From Steinernema hermaphroditum (Eukaryota; Nematoda; Chromadorea; Rhabditida; Steinernematidae): 64,000 nucleotides of DNA. Of the stretch, positions 11,585 to 23,493 are shown one piece after another (within the stretch, counting starts at the first letter, position 1; each line of letters opens with the position of its first letter). The position numbers and the translations under genes are program-made. The notes under the pieces are model-generated. The model worked only from the letters and a program-made list of their open reading frames with translations, searched no databases and was not told the origin of the DNA. Where the stretch lies: NCBI GenBank assembly GCA_030435675.1, contig CM059622.1, forward strand, positions 7,192,001 through 7,256,000, written 5' to 3'.

Positions 11585-12104
11585 ATGGAACGTTGCTTAC
11601 TTTTTCTTTCGCTCCTTTTGGTCCTTGGCTTCGAAAACGGAGTCCTCTGCTCTTCCCACGAAGACTGTGACTGCCAGAAGACGAGTCAGGCGTTCGGGAC
11701 GGACCTCTTGGAGTTCTTCAACCTCATCACGGACTCCACCTACGCCTGGTGCGGCACCTCTTTCGGCAACTACGATAGACGCCCCGTCCTCCGCTGGATG
11801 CTGGCCGCCTTCGAGGACCTGGAGAAGAAGTTCGAAGCTCCCTGTAGGCGCCGTCTTCCGACAGATGACCCTTTCTCTTCCAGGCGAATTCGTCTTCGAA
11901 GTGCCCGCGTTCTCTTCGGACTGTGAGATGCTCGTCGAGGCGACTTCGCGCTTCCAGAAGCACGCTGAGACGGTGGCCGCCTACGCGGGGACACTCTGTG
12001 ACTGTGGATGTGGCATCCCGGACAAGGACCGCGCCGTTCTCCGCGAACTGCTCGCCAACACGAGGAAGTTCCTCGCCCAACAACTGAAGAAAATGAACGC
12101 ATGA
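11585..12104 (+). CDS. Twin-CxC small secreted protein, 8-Cys type (member 4)
   Basis: Two phase-checked exons: 11585-11843 and 11884-12104, 159 residues. Unlike most members, signal peptide and CDC are in one exon, so the phase-0 first intron is missing. Signal peptide about residues 1-22, then EDCDCQK, YAWCG, an intron-split Cys (T|GC), SSDCEM and the C-terminal LCDCGCG. Eight mature Cys. An AATAAA sits about 10 bp after the stop. Function unknown. Confidence 0.85.
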
Positions 12105-12430
12105 GTCGAGCCAAAATAAAAGACTAGCTTAGCCGTTCCGGGCGATGCTTTCGGATCACTGCTTCGGACCATAGGGTGTAGTTGACTGTAGTTGACTCTC
12201 TGCAAGAGAAGCGAGCCTGTGAACTTGATGGGAATCTGCTGACAGACCTCGTCTTTGACCCTTCCTGTACTTTATGTCTTTGTGAACGTAGCCGCACACA
12301 CTACAACGATGAAGTCGATCTTATCTTGCGGTCGAACAGTTCCCATGACTACTTTTTGTTCTTTCCCCTCCGGATCGACCAATTTAAAAGTTACTTGTGC
12401 AGGAAGCTTTTATTGGTTCGAAACGAACGA

Positions 12431-12976
12431 TCAGTGATCGAAGCCAAGACTCTGGTTGGCGATGTCGATAAGGCGGCGCGATTCGTCATAGATTCTCAGG
12501 ATCCCCTCAGTGGACTCGCATCCACACTGGTTGAAGTTGTCGAGGCGGAGCACTGCCGCCTCAAGGAGCTGCTCGAACTGCTCGGAGAGTTCGGCACTGC
12601 TGGAGCAGTTCACGTGGAAGGAACCTTCGGGAGGGAACGAAGGAGTCGCTGAAAGACTCTGTAGCTATCCTCTTCCCGTCGCCTACGTTTTCCGAGCAGT
12701 TTGGCGAAGATCGGGACGAACTCGTAGAGGGAATGGCGGACGACATGGGCGTCCTCCTTCTGGCTGCAGTCGCCGTGTCCTTTCGTGTTGTAGAGAAGCT
12801 CTACCTGGACGCCGTAGACCGTACCGGTCGTGGTCACGGCCTCGAAGGACAGGGCCTCGCAGTCACAGGCCTCTTTCCGTTGAGCAAACGCCAGAGTTCC
12901 CTGAAGGATGGAGGATGGGGGACGGAGAACGTACCGAGACGAGAAACAGAAGAAGAGAAGCTTCGCGGAGTATCAC
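12431..12976 (-). CDS. Twin-CxC small secreted protein, 6-Cys type (member 5), start codon unclear
   Basis: Exons 2 and 3 are phase-checked (12687-12900 and 12431-12648) and encode KEACDCEAL, HGDCSQ, a Pro codon split by the phase-1 intron, HVNCSSS and QCGCEST. The expected signal-peptide exon is recognisable just upstream (about 12935-12976, ending in a phase-0 donor, LLLLFLVS), but its frame has no ATG between the preceding stop and the hydrophobic stretch; a GTG stands where the start would be. Either the start was lost (recent pseudogene), a non-ATG start is used, or a first exon lies further upstream. Confidence 0.65.
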
Positions 12977-13365
12977 TGGAAGACAATAAACGCGAACTTT
13001 GGGTACTTATGTGGAGCTGATAAGGAGGACGAGTTTTGTCTTTTGGACTTCATCGCCATTTCCGTCGACGTGGCGGATGTGTTCTGAACTTTGGATGGGT
13101 AACTTCTGTCCTTTGTTCGATTGCGCCATCCCGGACCTTGAATGTTCAGCAATAGCACTCCTCCCAATAAACCAAGAACAGTTCCTCTGGCTACCATCTT
13201 TATTAGCCATTGTTACACAGATGAAACGGATTACATCAAACGACAGCAAATGCATTCTGGTTGTTGCTCCTCGTGGCTGTGTCCACAAACAGTTCCACGC
13301 AGGACAATCGCCGGAATCGAACGATAATCCCACGTCAACAAAGAAAAGTAAACAAGCAGTTCTGC

Positions 13366-13373
13366 AATAAAAG
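13366..13373 (+). promoter_or_regulatory. TATA-like box of member 6
   Basis: AATAAAAG, 41 bp upstream of the ATG at 13414. Confidence 0.4.
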
Positions 13374-13553
13374 ACAGGGGCAGCTGCAAGGGCAAGAACA
13401 CCCACCAAAGGAGATGCGCAGTCTTGTCGCCATCGCCTCCTTCTTCGTATGACCACAACGTTCTCGTTCCCTGCACCAGACCATCTTTAGATTATCGTCA
13501 AGACGACTCCCTTCTCCGCCACAGAGTCGTGTCCCGACTGTTTCGTCTTCAAA

Positions 13554-14608
<1,055 letters not shown>

Positions 14609-14741
14609 CAGCTAGAAGCAACTCGCTGTTCACATGGAGACAATACATATTTTGCCCAAATTCGAACGGTGCCGTCCAAACAAGTCGGGTCAAACAGGTG
14701 TTGCCACTTAAAAAGACATGACTGACAGAGTTACACTGAAA

Positions 14742-14996
14742 AGGGAAAATCCCCAAGTGATAGTTGCAAATCGAAATAAAATGTGGTGTAACGGATAGAG
14801 GAGATCTTAGGAAATCGAGCACACACAAAACGCGCGGCCCATATGCAGACTGGCCACCATAAGCAGGCCCCCGAAATACGGAAAATAACGGCTGTCGCGA
14901 CCAGTACGTTTGAATTTGCAACGCTCAATGTATCGGTGTGGTCGACTGGCGGTGCTCTGAGACGCTAGTCTACGGTCTCGGGTTCGACCCCCAAAG
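14742..14996 (+). repeat. tRNA-like (SINE-type) element, left copy
   Basis: Begins with a segment containing GTGGTGTAACGGATAGA, like a tRNA box A, and ends with GGTTCGACCCC, a good box B (14981-14991). About 130 bp is repeated in inverted orientation at 15385-15513. The A-to-B spacing is too long for a tRNA, so this is more likely a tRNA-derived retroelement or diverged tRNA pseudogene. Confidence 0.55.
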
Positions 14997-15337
14997 AGAA
15001 TCTTATATTTTTCAATTTGCTTTATTTTCACCGAACCTGTACATTATTATGTTTCCTACTGTTTACCATCAGGGTATATTCAAAAGGTATTTAAGAGGAC
15101 AACTGTGTGTATTGACCGGAACAGAATAGGTTCTGCCGCTATGATATCAATAAGGATAAAGAGAGAAGGGAGGACGCGAAAGAACTAAAAACAGCTTCAC
15201 CACGGAGATGAAATTTGGGCTAGCAGTTCCGATTCCTGCAAAGGGTCCAAAACTAAATATCAGGGTTGATAAACACCGGGAGCTGTGGAAACATATAGTT
15301 CTGGCGAAAAGAAAAAAGGTAGAAGAAAAGAGAAACA

Positions 15338-15513
15338 TGTGGGGGTCGAACCCGACACCGTAGACTGGCGGATTTCGTATTTCGGGGCCCTGTTTATGAT
15401 AGCCAGTCTGCATATGGGCCGCGCATTTTGTGTGCGTTCGTCTTCCTAAGGTCTCTTCTATCCGTTACACCACATTTTATTTCGATCTGCAACTATCACT
15501 TGGCGATGTTCCC
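15338..15513 (-). repeat. tRNA-like (SINE-type) element, right inverted copy
   Basis: Reverse complement shares the box-A-like segment, a GCGCGGCCCATATGCAGACT block and box B (15343-15354) with the left copy, but lacks some internal sequence. The two copies face each other across about 340 bp, so a transcript through both could fold into a long hairpin. Confidence 0.55.
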
Positions 15514-16143
15514 TTGTGAGTGGTGGGAATATTCGGCTTTGCTCTTGTGGGCGTCGTTTCTTTTGTGGCACCACTGATCCACGCCGATGAGGTTTCTTTT
15601 AAAGCAAATGCGTCCGGCGGGCGCTCGCCTTAAACCTTCTAGCTGATCCGCAGCTATTGAAGGTGCCACGCGGATTATGGGCCCTTGAAGCTTCGTTGGA
15701 TGCGTACGTGACGCGGTTTTCTCTCCTCTTCCCTTTTCTCTCTCCTTCTCCTCTCTCCTTGCGTCTCCCTTCTTCCTCTCCTTGAGTACTGCGTGTGATC
15801 CCAAAATCGCCCCTAGCGGCGATGCGTAGTCCCTGGCGACTACTGACTAACGCGCTCTTCTGGCTGCGAAGTACTTCCTGTCCTGCTCTGGGTACAGGGC
15901 CAAATACGGGAATATCGACGCGTATGTTCGTCTAGTGAGACGAAAAGCGCGGGAAATCATGTGATCTCAACTGGAAAACATGCGGTACATGATTGGTCCG
16001 AATATGAATTCGTAGACAGGACTAGATGCGAGGGGTTTTGACTATGAAACAAGCGTTAAAAGACACACAATATACGAACCTCGCAGCGTTGCTGCAATAC
16101 CTTTAACGAACAACCCATTCTGACCATTTCTCTCTAGAGTCAG
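15514..16143. other. Intergenic region
   Basis: No gene seen; includes a C/T-rich stretch (about 15718-15785). Confidence 0.4.
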
Positions 16144-18480
16144 CACCCTTTCGAGCACTTCATGCAACAGAATCGAAGATCCTACGGTAGCGAAGCCGAG
16201 GAGACGGAGAGATTCACAAGGTTCAGCGACCCGACCGACGCGGAATTCAAAAGAGTACGTCCCGGGCTGTGGCACTTGGCCAACATCTCGTTCTTCAGAA
16301 GTATCTCATGAGTTCGAGTCTTCTCCGAGGCCTCCGGAAGGTCGACTCTGTGGGGGTTGAGGAAGTTGCTGGAAGCTCCATTCCCGACCACTGGGACTGG
16401 AGAGAACACAACGCCGTCACGGTGGTCAAAGACCAAGGTATGCGGTATGGCCTGTAGTTCTATGTCTACAAGAGGTCAAGGAGTTTGCGGCAGCTGCTGG
16501 GCCTTCTCGACTACTGGGAACATAGAGAGTCTCCACTCCGTCAAGACCAAGAATCTGGTTTCCCTTTCGGAGCAGCAGATCGTCGACTGCTCGAAGGACA
16601 TGCTGAGTTGTCGAGGCGAAATTCCCTACTCGGCCATCGAGTAGGATCCAAGATGAGCGAGGCGCCAATGACTTCCAACTTCTAGGGACATAGAGGCGAT
16701 GGGAGGCCTCGAAAGTGAGAGGGACTACAACTGCTCGGCCGTGCAAGGACGATGCAAGTTCGAGAAGAAAAAGGTGGCCGTGAAAGTGAACCGAGTGGTG
16801 CATCTGGAAGCCAACAAAACGAGCACCGCCGCCTACCTTTATCGGAACGGTGCCGTCTCAGTGGCACTGAACGCGGCGGCCTCTCTGATCCGCTAGCGCA
16901 GGGGAATCATCAAACTCTCCCAGCAGAAGTGCAATCCCGCGCAGAGTTGTCCGGGTACCCGACCCAAAAACCCGAACCCGAACCCGAAAACCCGGTCCGA
17001 AAATATAGGACATTGGAATGGAAATCGTTTTGTGGGTAGTAACCAGTGATGGCTCTCGCTCGAAATTTCGGCGAGTCTCGGTCTCGGTTATCGGTCTCGA
17101 AATATCGGTCTAAACTCTCAAAATTTCGAGTCTCAAAACCTATCACTACTATTGGGTTGTGAAGTTGAAAACGGGTCACTCTTGTAACGATTGTTTATCT
17201 AGGTGAATCTCATATATTTCACTCAAGGTGTTCACCGTTGGTACGTGATAAGATCAGCCGATTTTTTGGGCAACATCCGGATTCCTTGTTAGTGGAATAT
17301 GCGGGCTTTAGAGTCAAAAATTGGTTTGGGTCCAATTTTCGACCAGTTTATCTTATTCATAGTGGTTTCTACTGATGTCGTCGGTTATGGATGAGCAGAG
17401 GTATGGGTAAGATAGAGCTAAGGGAGTGCTGTATGAACAGCAAACGAGAATCTCTCAGCTCAAGGTGGAGAGTCATTGTGAGGGTCAACTTGGTAGCACA
17501 CGGTCTCGGGCAGGTGTAATTTTTGGAAATCCAAGGTTCATTTTTTCCACATTTGGCCTTTTTTCCGTAAAGTAGAAGTGAGCTCGTAGAGTGATTATGT
17601 GGGCACAATAGCCGTGGGTGGTAGCTACCTGTTGCATATCCCCATTATTTGTTATAGTACTTAACCAATTGGAAACGCTCGAATTAACAGAACACCCGAA
17701 AAAAGGGTGATCTGAAAATCCAATCTTTTTGAAAGTTGCTCATGCTATGATGTACGACGAGCACAGCCATAGGTGCATTCGGTAGGCAAGACACAAGGAC
17801 GTACCTGGTTTAAGGCAGTCATCGTGCATCACACAATTATTACCATAGGAAGCCTGTATATCACTTCGCACTTCACCATCTCGAGGTGCCAAAAAAATGA
17901 CCATCAAAACGGAATAGCCCTCCATCATCAAAAAGAATGCAATGTACAAGTGCTCAGTTATAGCATAGGGTGAGAGTTCACTGTACTTTACAACGCGTCC
18001 GTCGATTATGTCCTGGGAGTAAAACTTGTTAAAATAAAAGATTTTTTCTGAGCGACCCGTTTTCAACTTAACAACCCAATAGTAACAATCATCTGAGAAT
18101 GTGTCGGCATCATCAAACTCTCGGGTACCCGACCCGAACCCGAAACGTTCGGGTACCCGACCCAAAACCCGAAACCGACACCCAAACCCGACCCGAAAAC
18201 CCGAACCCGCCAACTCTGATCCCGCGGAAGCCGACCGGTATTGTGAAGCTCTCGGCCGAAGCCTGCAACCCGAAGACCCCCGACCACACGGTCCTCCTCG
18301 TGGGCTACGGTAGCGAGGAGGGTGTCCCTTTCTGGATCGTCAAGAACAGTTGGGGAGCGGGGCGAAGGCCTGGGGCGAGAATGGCTACTTCCGCATCTTC
18401 CGCGGCGCCAACACCTGTGGCATCGCCGACAACGCCGTCAGCGCTGTCGTCGCCTTAACGCCTTCTCCGCTCAGAATTCA
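16144..18480 (+). pseudogene. Papain/cathepsin-L-like protease pseudogene, interrupted
   Basis: Clear protease exons: a shortened propeptide (RRSYGSEAEETERF..., about 16144-16253), then 16301-16436 ([17 protein letters not shown]) and 16474-16641 ([11 protein letters not shown] with the catalytic Cys and SEQQIVDC), and from 16686 EAMGGLES. Near 16895 a TAG interrupts SLIR*RRGIIKLSQ, where homologues have an aromatic residue. The frame then ends at about 16945 in a 1.28 kb insertion. Downstream (about 18232-18478) comes a second-source C-terminal exon nearly identical to that at 25610-25818 ([21 protein letters not shown]), itself broken by an 8-nt insertion after NSWG. Nonsense codon, insertion and frameshift together make a functional product very unlikely. 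Confidence 0.85.
16945..18222. mobile_element. Insertion with inverted repeats inside the protease pseudogene
   Basis: The insertion is bounded by clusters of CCCGAACCC/GGGTACCCGACCC repeats (about 16954-17002 and 18118-18215). Inside are inverted repeats of about 30 bp: 17149-17178 (ACTATTGGGTTGT...AACGGGTC) and its complement at 18055-18083. A minus-strand frame of about 115 residues (17740-18090) fills part of the interior but matches no transposase I know. It looks like a non-autonomous DNA transposon, or one element nested in another. Confidence 0.6.
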
Positions 18481-18505
18481 TTCAAAAAGTACAGTAATCC
18501 GTCTA

Positions 18506-18979
18506 CTACTCCTTCACACAGCCACACTGGCACCCCTCGTCGAAGTCGGCGTAGAGAGTCTTCATGCCGGCGTTGAACTCTTCCACCTTCTCGTCCAGGT
18601 CGGCACACGGAGTGTCGAAGTGCTCGTACTCGACATTCTTCTCACCGCCTAAAAGAGCACTCTTTGCCGGGGTCGGGGGACATTCCTCACAGTGGGCGTT
18701 GAGAGTTCCTTCGAAGACCTTGTTGGCCATGTACTCCTCGGCTTTCCTCACGGCCTCCTTGTCGGCGCAGACGACTTCGTGGATCCCGTAGAGGATGCCG
18801 AAGACCTTCTCGTTGCCCTCCCAGACTTTTACTTCCAAAGCTGTGCAGTTGCAGTTGGCGGGGGCGATGCTGGCGGCGTCCACGTCGTGATGAGCCTAGG
18901 GAGATGAAGTAGAGCTTCTCGCAGTGGATCTTACGAGAACGGCGAAGACGGCGAAGACGAAGAGAGGCAGGGAAGTCAT
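18506..18979 (-). CDS. Twin-CxC small secreted protein, 8-Cys type (member 7)
   Basis: Three phase-checked exons: 18935-18979, 18691-18895 and 18506-18648. Signal exon MTSLPLFVFAVFAVL, then ANCNCTAL, EVVCADK, EEYMANK, an intron-split Cys (HC), DTPCADL and the C-terminal GCQCGCVKE. Eight mature Cys. The EEYM motif before the intron is shared with members 8 and 9. An AATAAAAG box lies at 19017-19024 (minus). Its 3' end lies about 25 bp from the protease pseudogene's last exon, tail-to-tail. Function unknown. Confidence 0.87.
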
Positions 18980-19601
18980 TTTAGAGACGAACTGAAGAGG
19001 CTCTCCCAGTCACTCTCTTTTATTTTGCCCCCGAGGGCGTTCTCCATTGAAGGTGATCCTCGAAAGTCGCTTGATGTCGATCTCTTATCTCTTTCGACCG
19101 GCGGTTTACGTGTGCAATTTGGAAACAAATGTGATTTTAGGAAACTTTTTCGGCCAACTGTGACAAAGACGATGCGTATCTGTGAGTTCTTATGCTCTGA
19201 AGCTATATATGAGCTTAGCTTTTGGATCAGTCACTAAACTCGTAACTCTGTCCATCTAAAGTAGGCCCTGTTTATGCAAGCAAAGATGACTGGGGAATGG
19301 CGATGAAATGTTATCAGCGGAGAACAAAGGCTTTGTTTGTGCGCGGAGAGTGACTTTCGATCTTAGTGGCCACAGCCGCTATCTGTCATAGTTTTTGCGG
19401 AAAGTAACCGATTCTATCGCTCTAAGTGGGAATTCCTTCATTTGCATTGGATTCCAATGGTAACGAGGTTTTGAAGCTCTTCCCTTTTACGACAAATCCG
19501 TAGAACGTATCTTTTTAGAACGTATCACATCACCTCAGTGGATGAGTCAACTTGAAGTCATTTACTTTTGAACACAAAACATTGAATTAGCATGAGTCGA
19601 A

Positions 19602-20072
19602 TCAAGCCTTGACGCATCCACATCCACAGGCTTGTCCCTGGAGTCTGTAGAAGTCGCGGACTACGGCGTTGAAGAGAACCACCTGTCGGTTGAGGGACTC
19701 GCACTCTCCGTCGATCGCTTTCAGCGAAGGACCCTTAGCCGGGCCTAAACAGGAAGTCACGCCACAGTCCAAATAAGAGCCTCACATTTGAAGTTGTTGT
19801 CCATGGCGCCAGAAAGCTGCTGTCCCATGTACTCTTCGACCTTGTCCACGTTTCTCTTCTCGCAACCCAGCAGATGGGCCTGGATGGTGACGTGGATCAG
19901 AGTCAGAGTGCCAATGGACTCCTCCTTCTGGGCCACAATCGAGGCGCAGTCGCACCGGTCCTCGGCTCGGGTGAGTGCCTGGCGACGAGGGGAGTCTTTC
20001 CAAGAAGGAAAAAAGACTCACCAGGGCGAAGAAGACGAAAAGAGAGAAGCTGATCAGTTTGGACGATGTCAT
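19602..20072 (-). CDS. Twin-CxC small secreted protein, 8-Cys type (member 8)
   Basis: Three phase-checked exons: 20022-20072, 19786-19978 and 19602-19744, 128 residues. Signal exon MTSSKLISFSLFVFFAL, then EDRCDCASI, LLGCEKR, VEEYMGQQL, an intron-split Cys, GECESLN, VVLFNAVVRDFYRLQ and the C-terminal ACGCGCVKA. Near-identical in plan and in its ends to member 9, 0.9 kb away in the same orientation, so a tandem duplicate. The upstream regions are also similar for about 100 bp. Confidence 0.88.
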
Positions 20073-20493
20073 TCTTGGAAAACTGGGTTCTCACGACAGG
20101 AAGCCTTCCTTTATCTATTGAACAACAAGGGAGCAACCACGCCATCAACCTTTTTCTTTGTTTGTGACCAGCATGATCGATGGTCGAACGGTGTTCTGTG
20201 TTCTTATCTCTAGATAAACACGCAGAGACTATTTCTTTTATGATTTGGCCGGCACAGAGGAAAGAGGGGGTAACCATTGACATGACATGGGCATGACACA
20301 TGAACACGGGGGTACATATACACACTGGTAGACACAGACAGCTAGAGGCGGTAGTAGCCAGGCAGATTCTCACGTACGCCACTCCCTCACTACAACTTCT
20401 TCTTTTCCTTTATCGGTCTCAAGACAGACCGCAATAAGCCAACTTGAAGCGTCGCAATTTATTTTCAAAATCATAAAACATATTTGAAGAAAA

Positions 20494-20955
20494 TCAAGCC
20501 TTGGCGCATCCACATCCACAGGCCTGTTCTTGGAGTCCGTAAAAGTTGCGGACTACGGCATTGAAGAGAACCACCTGTTGGGTGAGGGACTCGCATGGGG
20601 TGTCGATTGCCTCCAACTTAGGACTTCCGGGCGGGCCTAAACGACTCAGATCGGAGCGAGGAAATCGAAACATTACATGTGAAGTCGTTGCCCAGAGCGT
20701 CGACGACCTGCTGCTCCATGTACTCTCCGACCTCATGGACATCCTTCTTGTCGCATTCCAGCTGATGTGTCTCGATGGTGGTATGGATCATAGAGTCGAT
20801 GGACTTCTCCTTCTCGGCCACGATCGAGGCGCAGTCGCACCGGTCCTCGGCTCGGGTGAGTGCCTGGCGACGGGGTCAGTCTTTCCAAGGAGGCGAAGAC
20901 TCACCAGGGCGAGGAAGACGAAGAGAGAGAAGCTGAGCAGCTTGGACGATTTCAT
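20494..20955 (-). CDS. Twin-CxC small secreted protein, 8-Cys type (member 9)
   Basis: Three phase-checked exons: 20905-20955, 20677-20863 and 20494-20636. Signal exon MKSSKLLSFSLFVFLAL, then EDRCDCASI, QLECDKK, VGEYMEQQV, an intron-split Cys, DTPCESLTQ, VVLFNAVVRNFYGLQ and ACGCGCAKA. Exon 1, the CDC block and exon 3 are close to member 8, whereas the middle of exon 2 has diverged strongly, suggesting uneven selection. A TACATAAAAG box lies at 20991-21000 (minus). Confidence 0.88.
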
Positions 20956-21183
20956 TCTTGGAAGACTGGGTTCTCACGACAGGAAGCCTTCTTTTATGTA
21001 TATTTACGGGGAGAGTGGCTACACAGCCACGCTGTCAACCTTTTTATTTGTTTGTGAGATTCTTGGTCGATGGTCAGTCAGGCTTGTTTACCCTCACCGT
21101 CCTGGTATCAATGCTACTATGAATTTGGGAATTTTGATATTCATCGATCATGTGAATTCAGCCAAACAAAAATGAAAAAGTTT

Positions 21184-21256
21184 TGCCCCGAGTGAGGATC
21201 GAACTCACGACCTTCAGATTATGAGACTGACGCGCTGCCTACTGCGCTATCGAGGC
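21184..21256 (-). tRNA. tRNA-Met (CAT), elongator type
   Basis: 73 nt cloverleaf on the minus strand: acceptor GCCTCGA/TCGGGGC, D arm with TAGCGCAGTAGGCAGC, anticodon loop CTCATAA (CAT), variable loop AGGTC, T arm GTTCGATCC, discriminator A. The G1-C72 pair and D-arm sequence fit the elongator rather than the initiator. Confidence 0.95.
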
Positions 21257-21408
21257 ATGTGTAACAAAGCCCACTCTTTTCTACTCGCCGTCAACTTCAC
21301 ATCACAAAGAAGCTCTCGTTAAACTACGTGCTTCGACACTTTTTGGCCCTTTCTTTCTGTATAACAGAGCAACATATCACCTTCTTGTTTATTCTTCGTC
21401 CACCTCTG

Positions 21409-21987
21409 CTACACAGGGTTCCTGAGGATCAAAACACACGAGCCGTCGCCGCTGCACTCCATCGTTTGGGTGACGTCACTCGCTCTGTACAGCTTCGAGA
21501 ACTCCGAGCGGAACACCGAAAACGTGAGATCGCAGCGGCACTTGCACATGTCCTTCAGCCCCTTCCGGTACTTTTCCACGAGGTCCTGCAGATCGAGGAC
21601 CAGGGCATTGAGGCTGGGACACTTCGAGGAGAAGGACCTCTGCGTGCGGTACTTCTTCTTGCCTAAACACGGCCCTTCCAAGCAGAGTGACTCTAGGCAC
21701 ACTCACATGGCCGACTTCGCTCCAGCTCCTGGACGTGCGCAGAGATTATCTTGTTGACCTCGGCGGCCTCCTCCACGTCGGGGCACTGCGCCTCCTGGAT
21801 CAGCTGGAGGGTCGAGTAGAGCTCTCTGATCATGTAGGCGATCGTCTTCTGTCCCGAGATCAGCGACTGACAGCCACAAGGCGCCGCCGAAGACGCATTC
21901 TGAGAGGGTGATGAGGGCGAAGGTGGGAGGGGAAAGTACCGAAACGAGGAAAAGAAGAAGTGAGGCGGAGAAGACGCTTGGATGCAT
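21409..21987 (-). CDS. Twin-CxC small secreted protein, extended 8-Cys type (member 10)
   Basis: Three phase-checked exons: 21940-21987, 21707-21899 and 21409-21662. Signal exon MHPSVFSASLLLFLVS, then APCGCQSL, EAQCPDV, an intron-split Cys, SSKCPSL, DMCKCRCDL. Unlike other members it continues for about 45 residues past the CxCxC, with two more Cys (MECSGDGSCV) that could form an extra small loop. Function unknown. Confidence 0.86.
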
Positions 21988-22602
21988 CGGACTGTCGACT
22001 GGTGATTCGCTCTATCGATCGGTTTAGAGCGCCGCCGAAGGGACGGAGCTCCTTATCTGAGTCGGCCCGACAGAGGAGATCGTCGGCAAACTGAATATTC
22101 ATACGGAAAAGCGGCGCTGAGGCTCTCTGGAATTGAGGATGTGTCCTCCTTCTATGACAAAACAGAACCAGAATGCCCTCCAAGACGAAAGGAGGCGACA
22201 AAATGGAACCTTTGATGTATAACATCAATGCTGGAAGTGGTAGTCTCTCGAAAAGTGACCCAATGAATGACAACCATGAAGGAAAAGGTTCCATGATCGC
22301 TCTCTGCAACAGCACATCGAAAAGTAGCGCTCGGTTCTGTGGCTCCCTTTATTGCGGCTTCTCTTGTTTATGATTTTGTCTTTCATCAAGACCCACGTGA
22401 ACCTCGACATCCAGACGCATGATGCTTTTCAGAAAACACGCCACCCACGATGATCTGAAGAAACTTTAACAGAAAAAGATTCAAACCAAGGAAGAGGACC
22501 TCATGGATCGTATTCCGATTGATAGCCTCGTCTGGCATCTTCCGTGCAAGCGTGCACACGTCTCTGTGGAGGTCAGTGTTTGCAAGAAGCTTTTTATTCC
22601 GC

Positions 22603-23083
22603 TCATTCGTTTTTCACTTCACACCCACAATTGCAGAGCTCCTTGAGCGCCCCAACATAGCCAGTCACTTGGGCGTCGAATTCGGAGACGAGGTCGTTTA
22701 TGGCTGTGCAGTTGTAAGAGAGGACCTCGAACTTCGGATAGGTGGGCGCGCCTGAACGGGTCGTCTGAAGAGGTTCAGAGCCTCCACCTACAGGGTTCCA
22801 TCGCGTCCATCCTGCCCGTGAACTCGAAGATGTGGGTCCCGACTAGAAGACTCTCCTCGTGGCTGCAGGAGGATCCGACGCCGTTGGAGGGGAGGAAGAG
22901 GTCGGCGATCGCCTCGAGGGTCTTCTGTCTTTGGGCGAAGATGGAGGCGCACTCGCAGTTCCCCTCCTTCTTCAAGGGTGACGAAGACGCATACAGAATC
23001 TAGAAAGCGACTGCAGTCGTGGATTCGAAGGAAGAGACCCAAACCTGGACAAGGAGGGCGAAGGAGGTGGTCCAAGCAGTCAT
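22603..23083 (-). CDS. Twin-CxC small secreted protein, 8-Cys type (member 11)
   Basis: Three phase-checked exons: 23045-23083, 22792-22999 and 22603-22751. Signal exon MTAWTTSFALLVQ continues as ILYASSS, then GNCECASIF, GSSCSHE, an intron-split Cys, SYNCTAI and the C-terminal LCNCGCEVKNE. The sequence is otherwise very diverged from members 8 and 9. Function unknown. Confidence 0.85.
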
Positions 23084-23493
23084 TGTTTTCGATCGGACTC
23101 ACTGAAAGATATGGCGGTGGAAGGTGCGCTATCGATTTTTGCGAACTCCAATCGCCGCAATTTGTCATTACAACGGGGAAATGGATATGTACTTTCACTC
23201 TCGCGACTTCCTAACGCACTTTTTGTGACACTGGACCACCCCGAAGGGATGCAGGAAGCCCTTTTTCTGAGGCCTCTTCTGATTTCCATTACGGAGCTTA
23301 TATGTATACAGGGTAACAATTATAGAAGACTATATTTGGAGTTGACAGCCATTGAAAGACATTCAGGGAGCCAGAATTAGCCTCGAACCGACATAGAAAC
23401 ATATTTTAGGCGTTAAGTAAGGAGACGAATGAATAAGCACAAAACTTTCCGTAAAACATCGTTTTTAAGAGCTTCTGGGCAGGATGGAAGCTC

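Noticed and set aside
17740..18213. 157-codon frame within the insertion as a transposase
   Set aside because: No DDE/D or zinc-finger motif, and its N-terminus is a translation of the CCCGAA repeat array; kept only as an unexplained frame.
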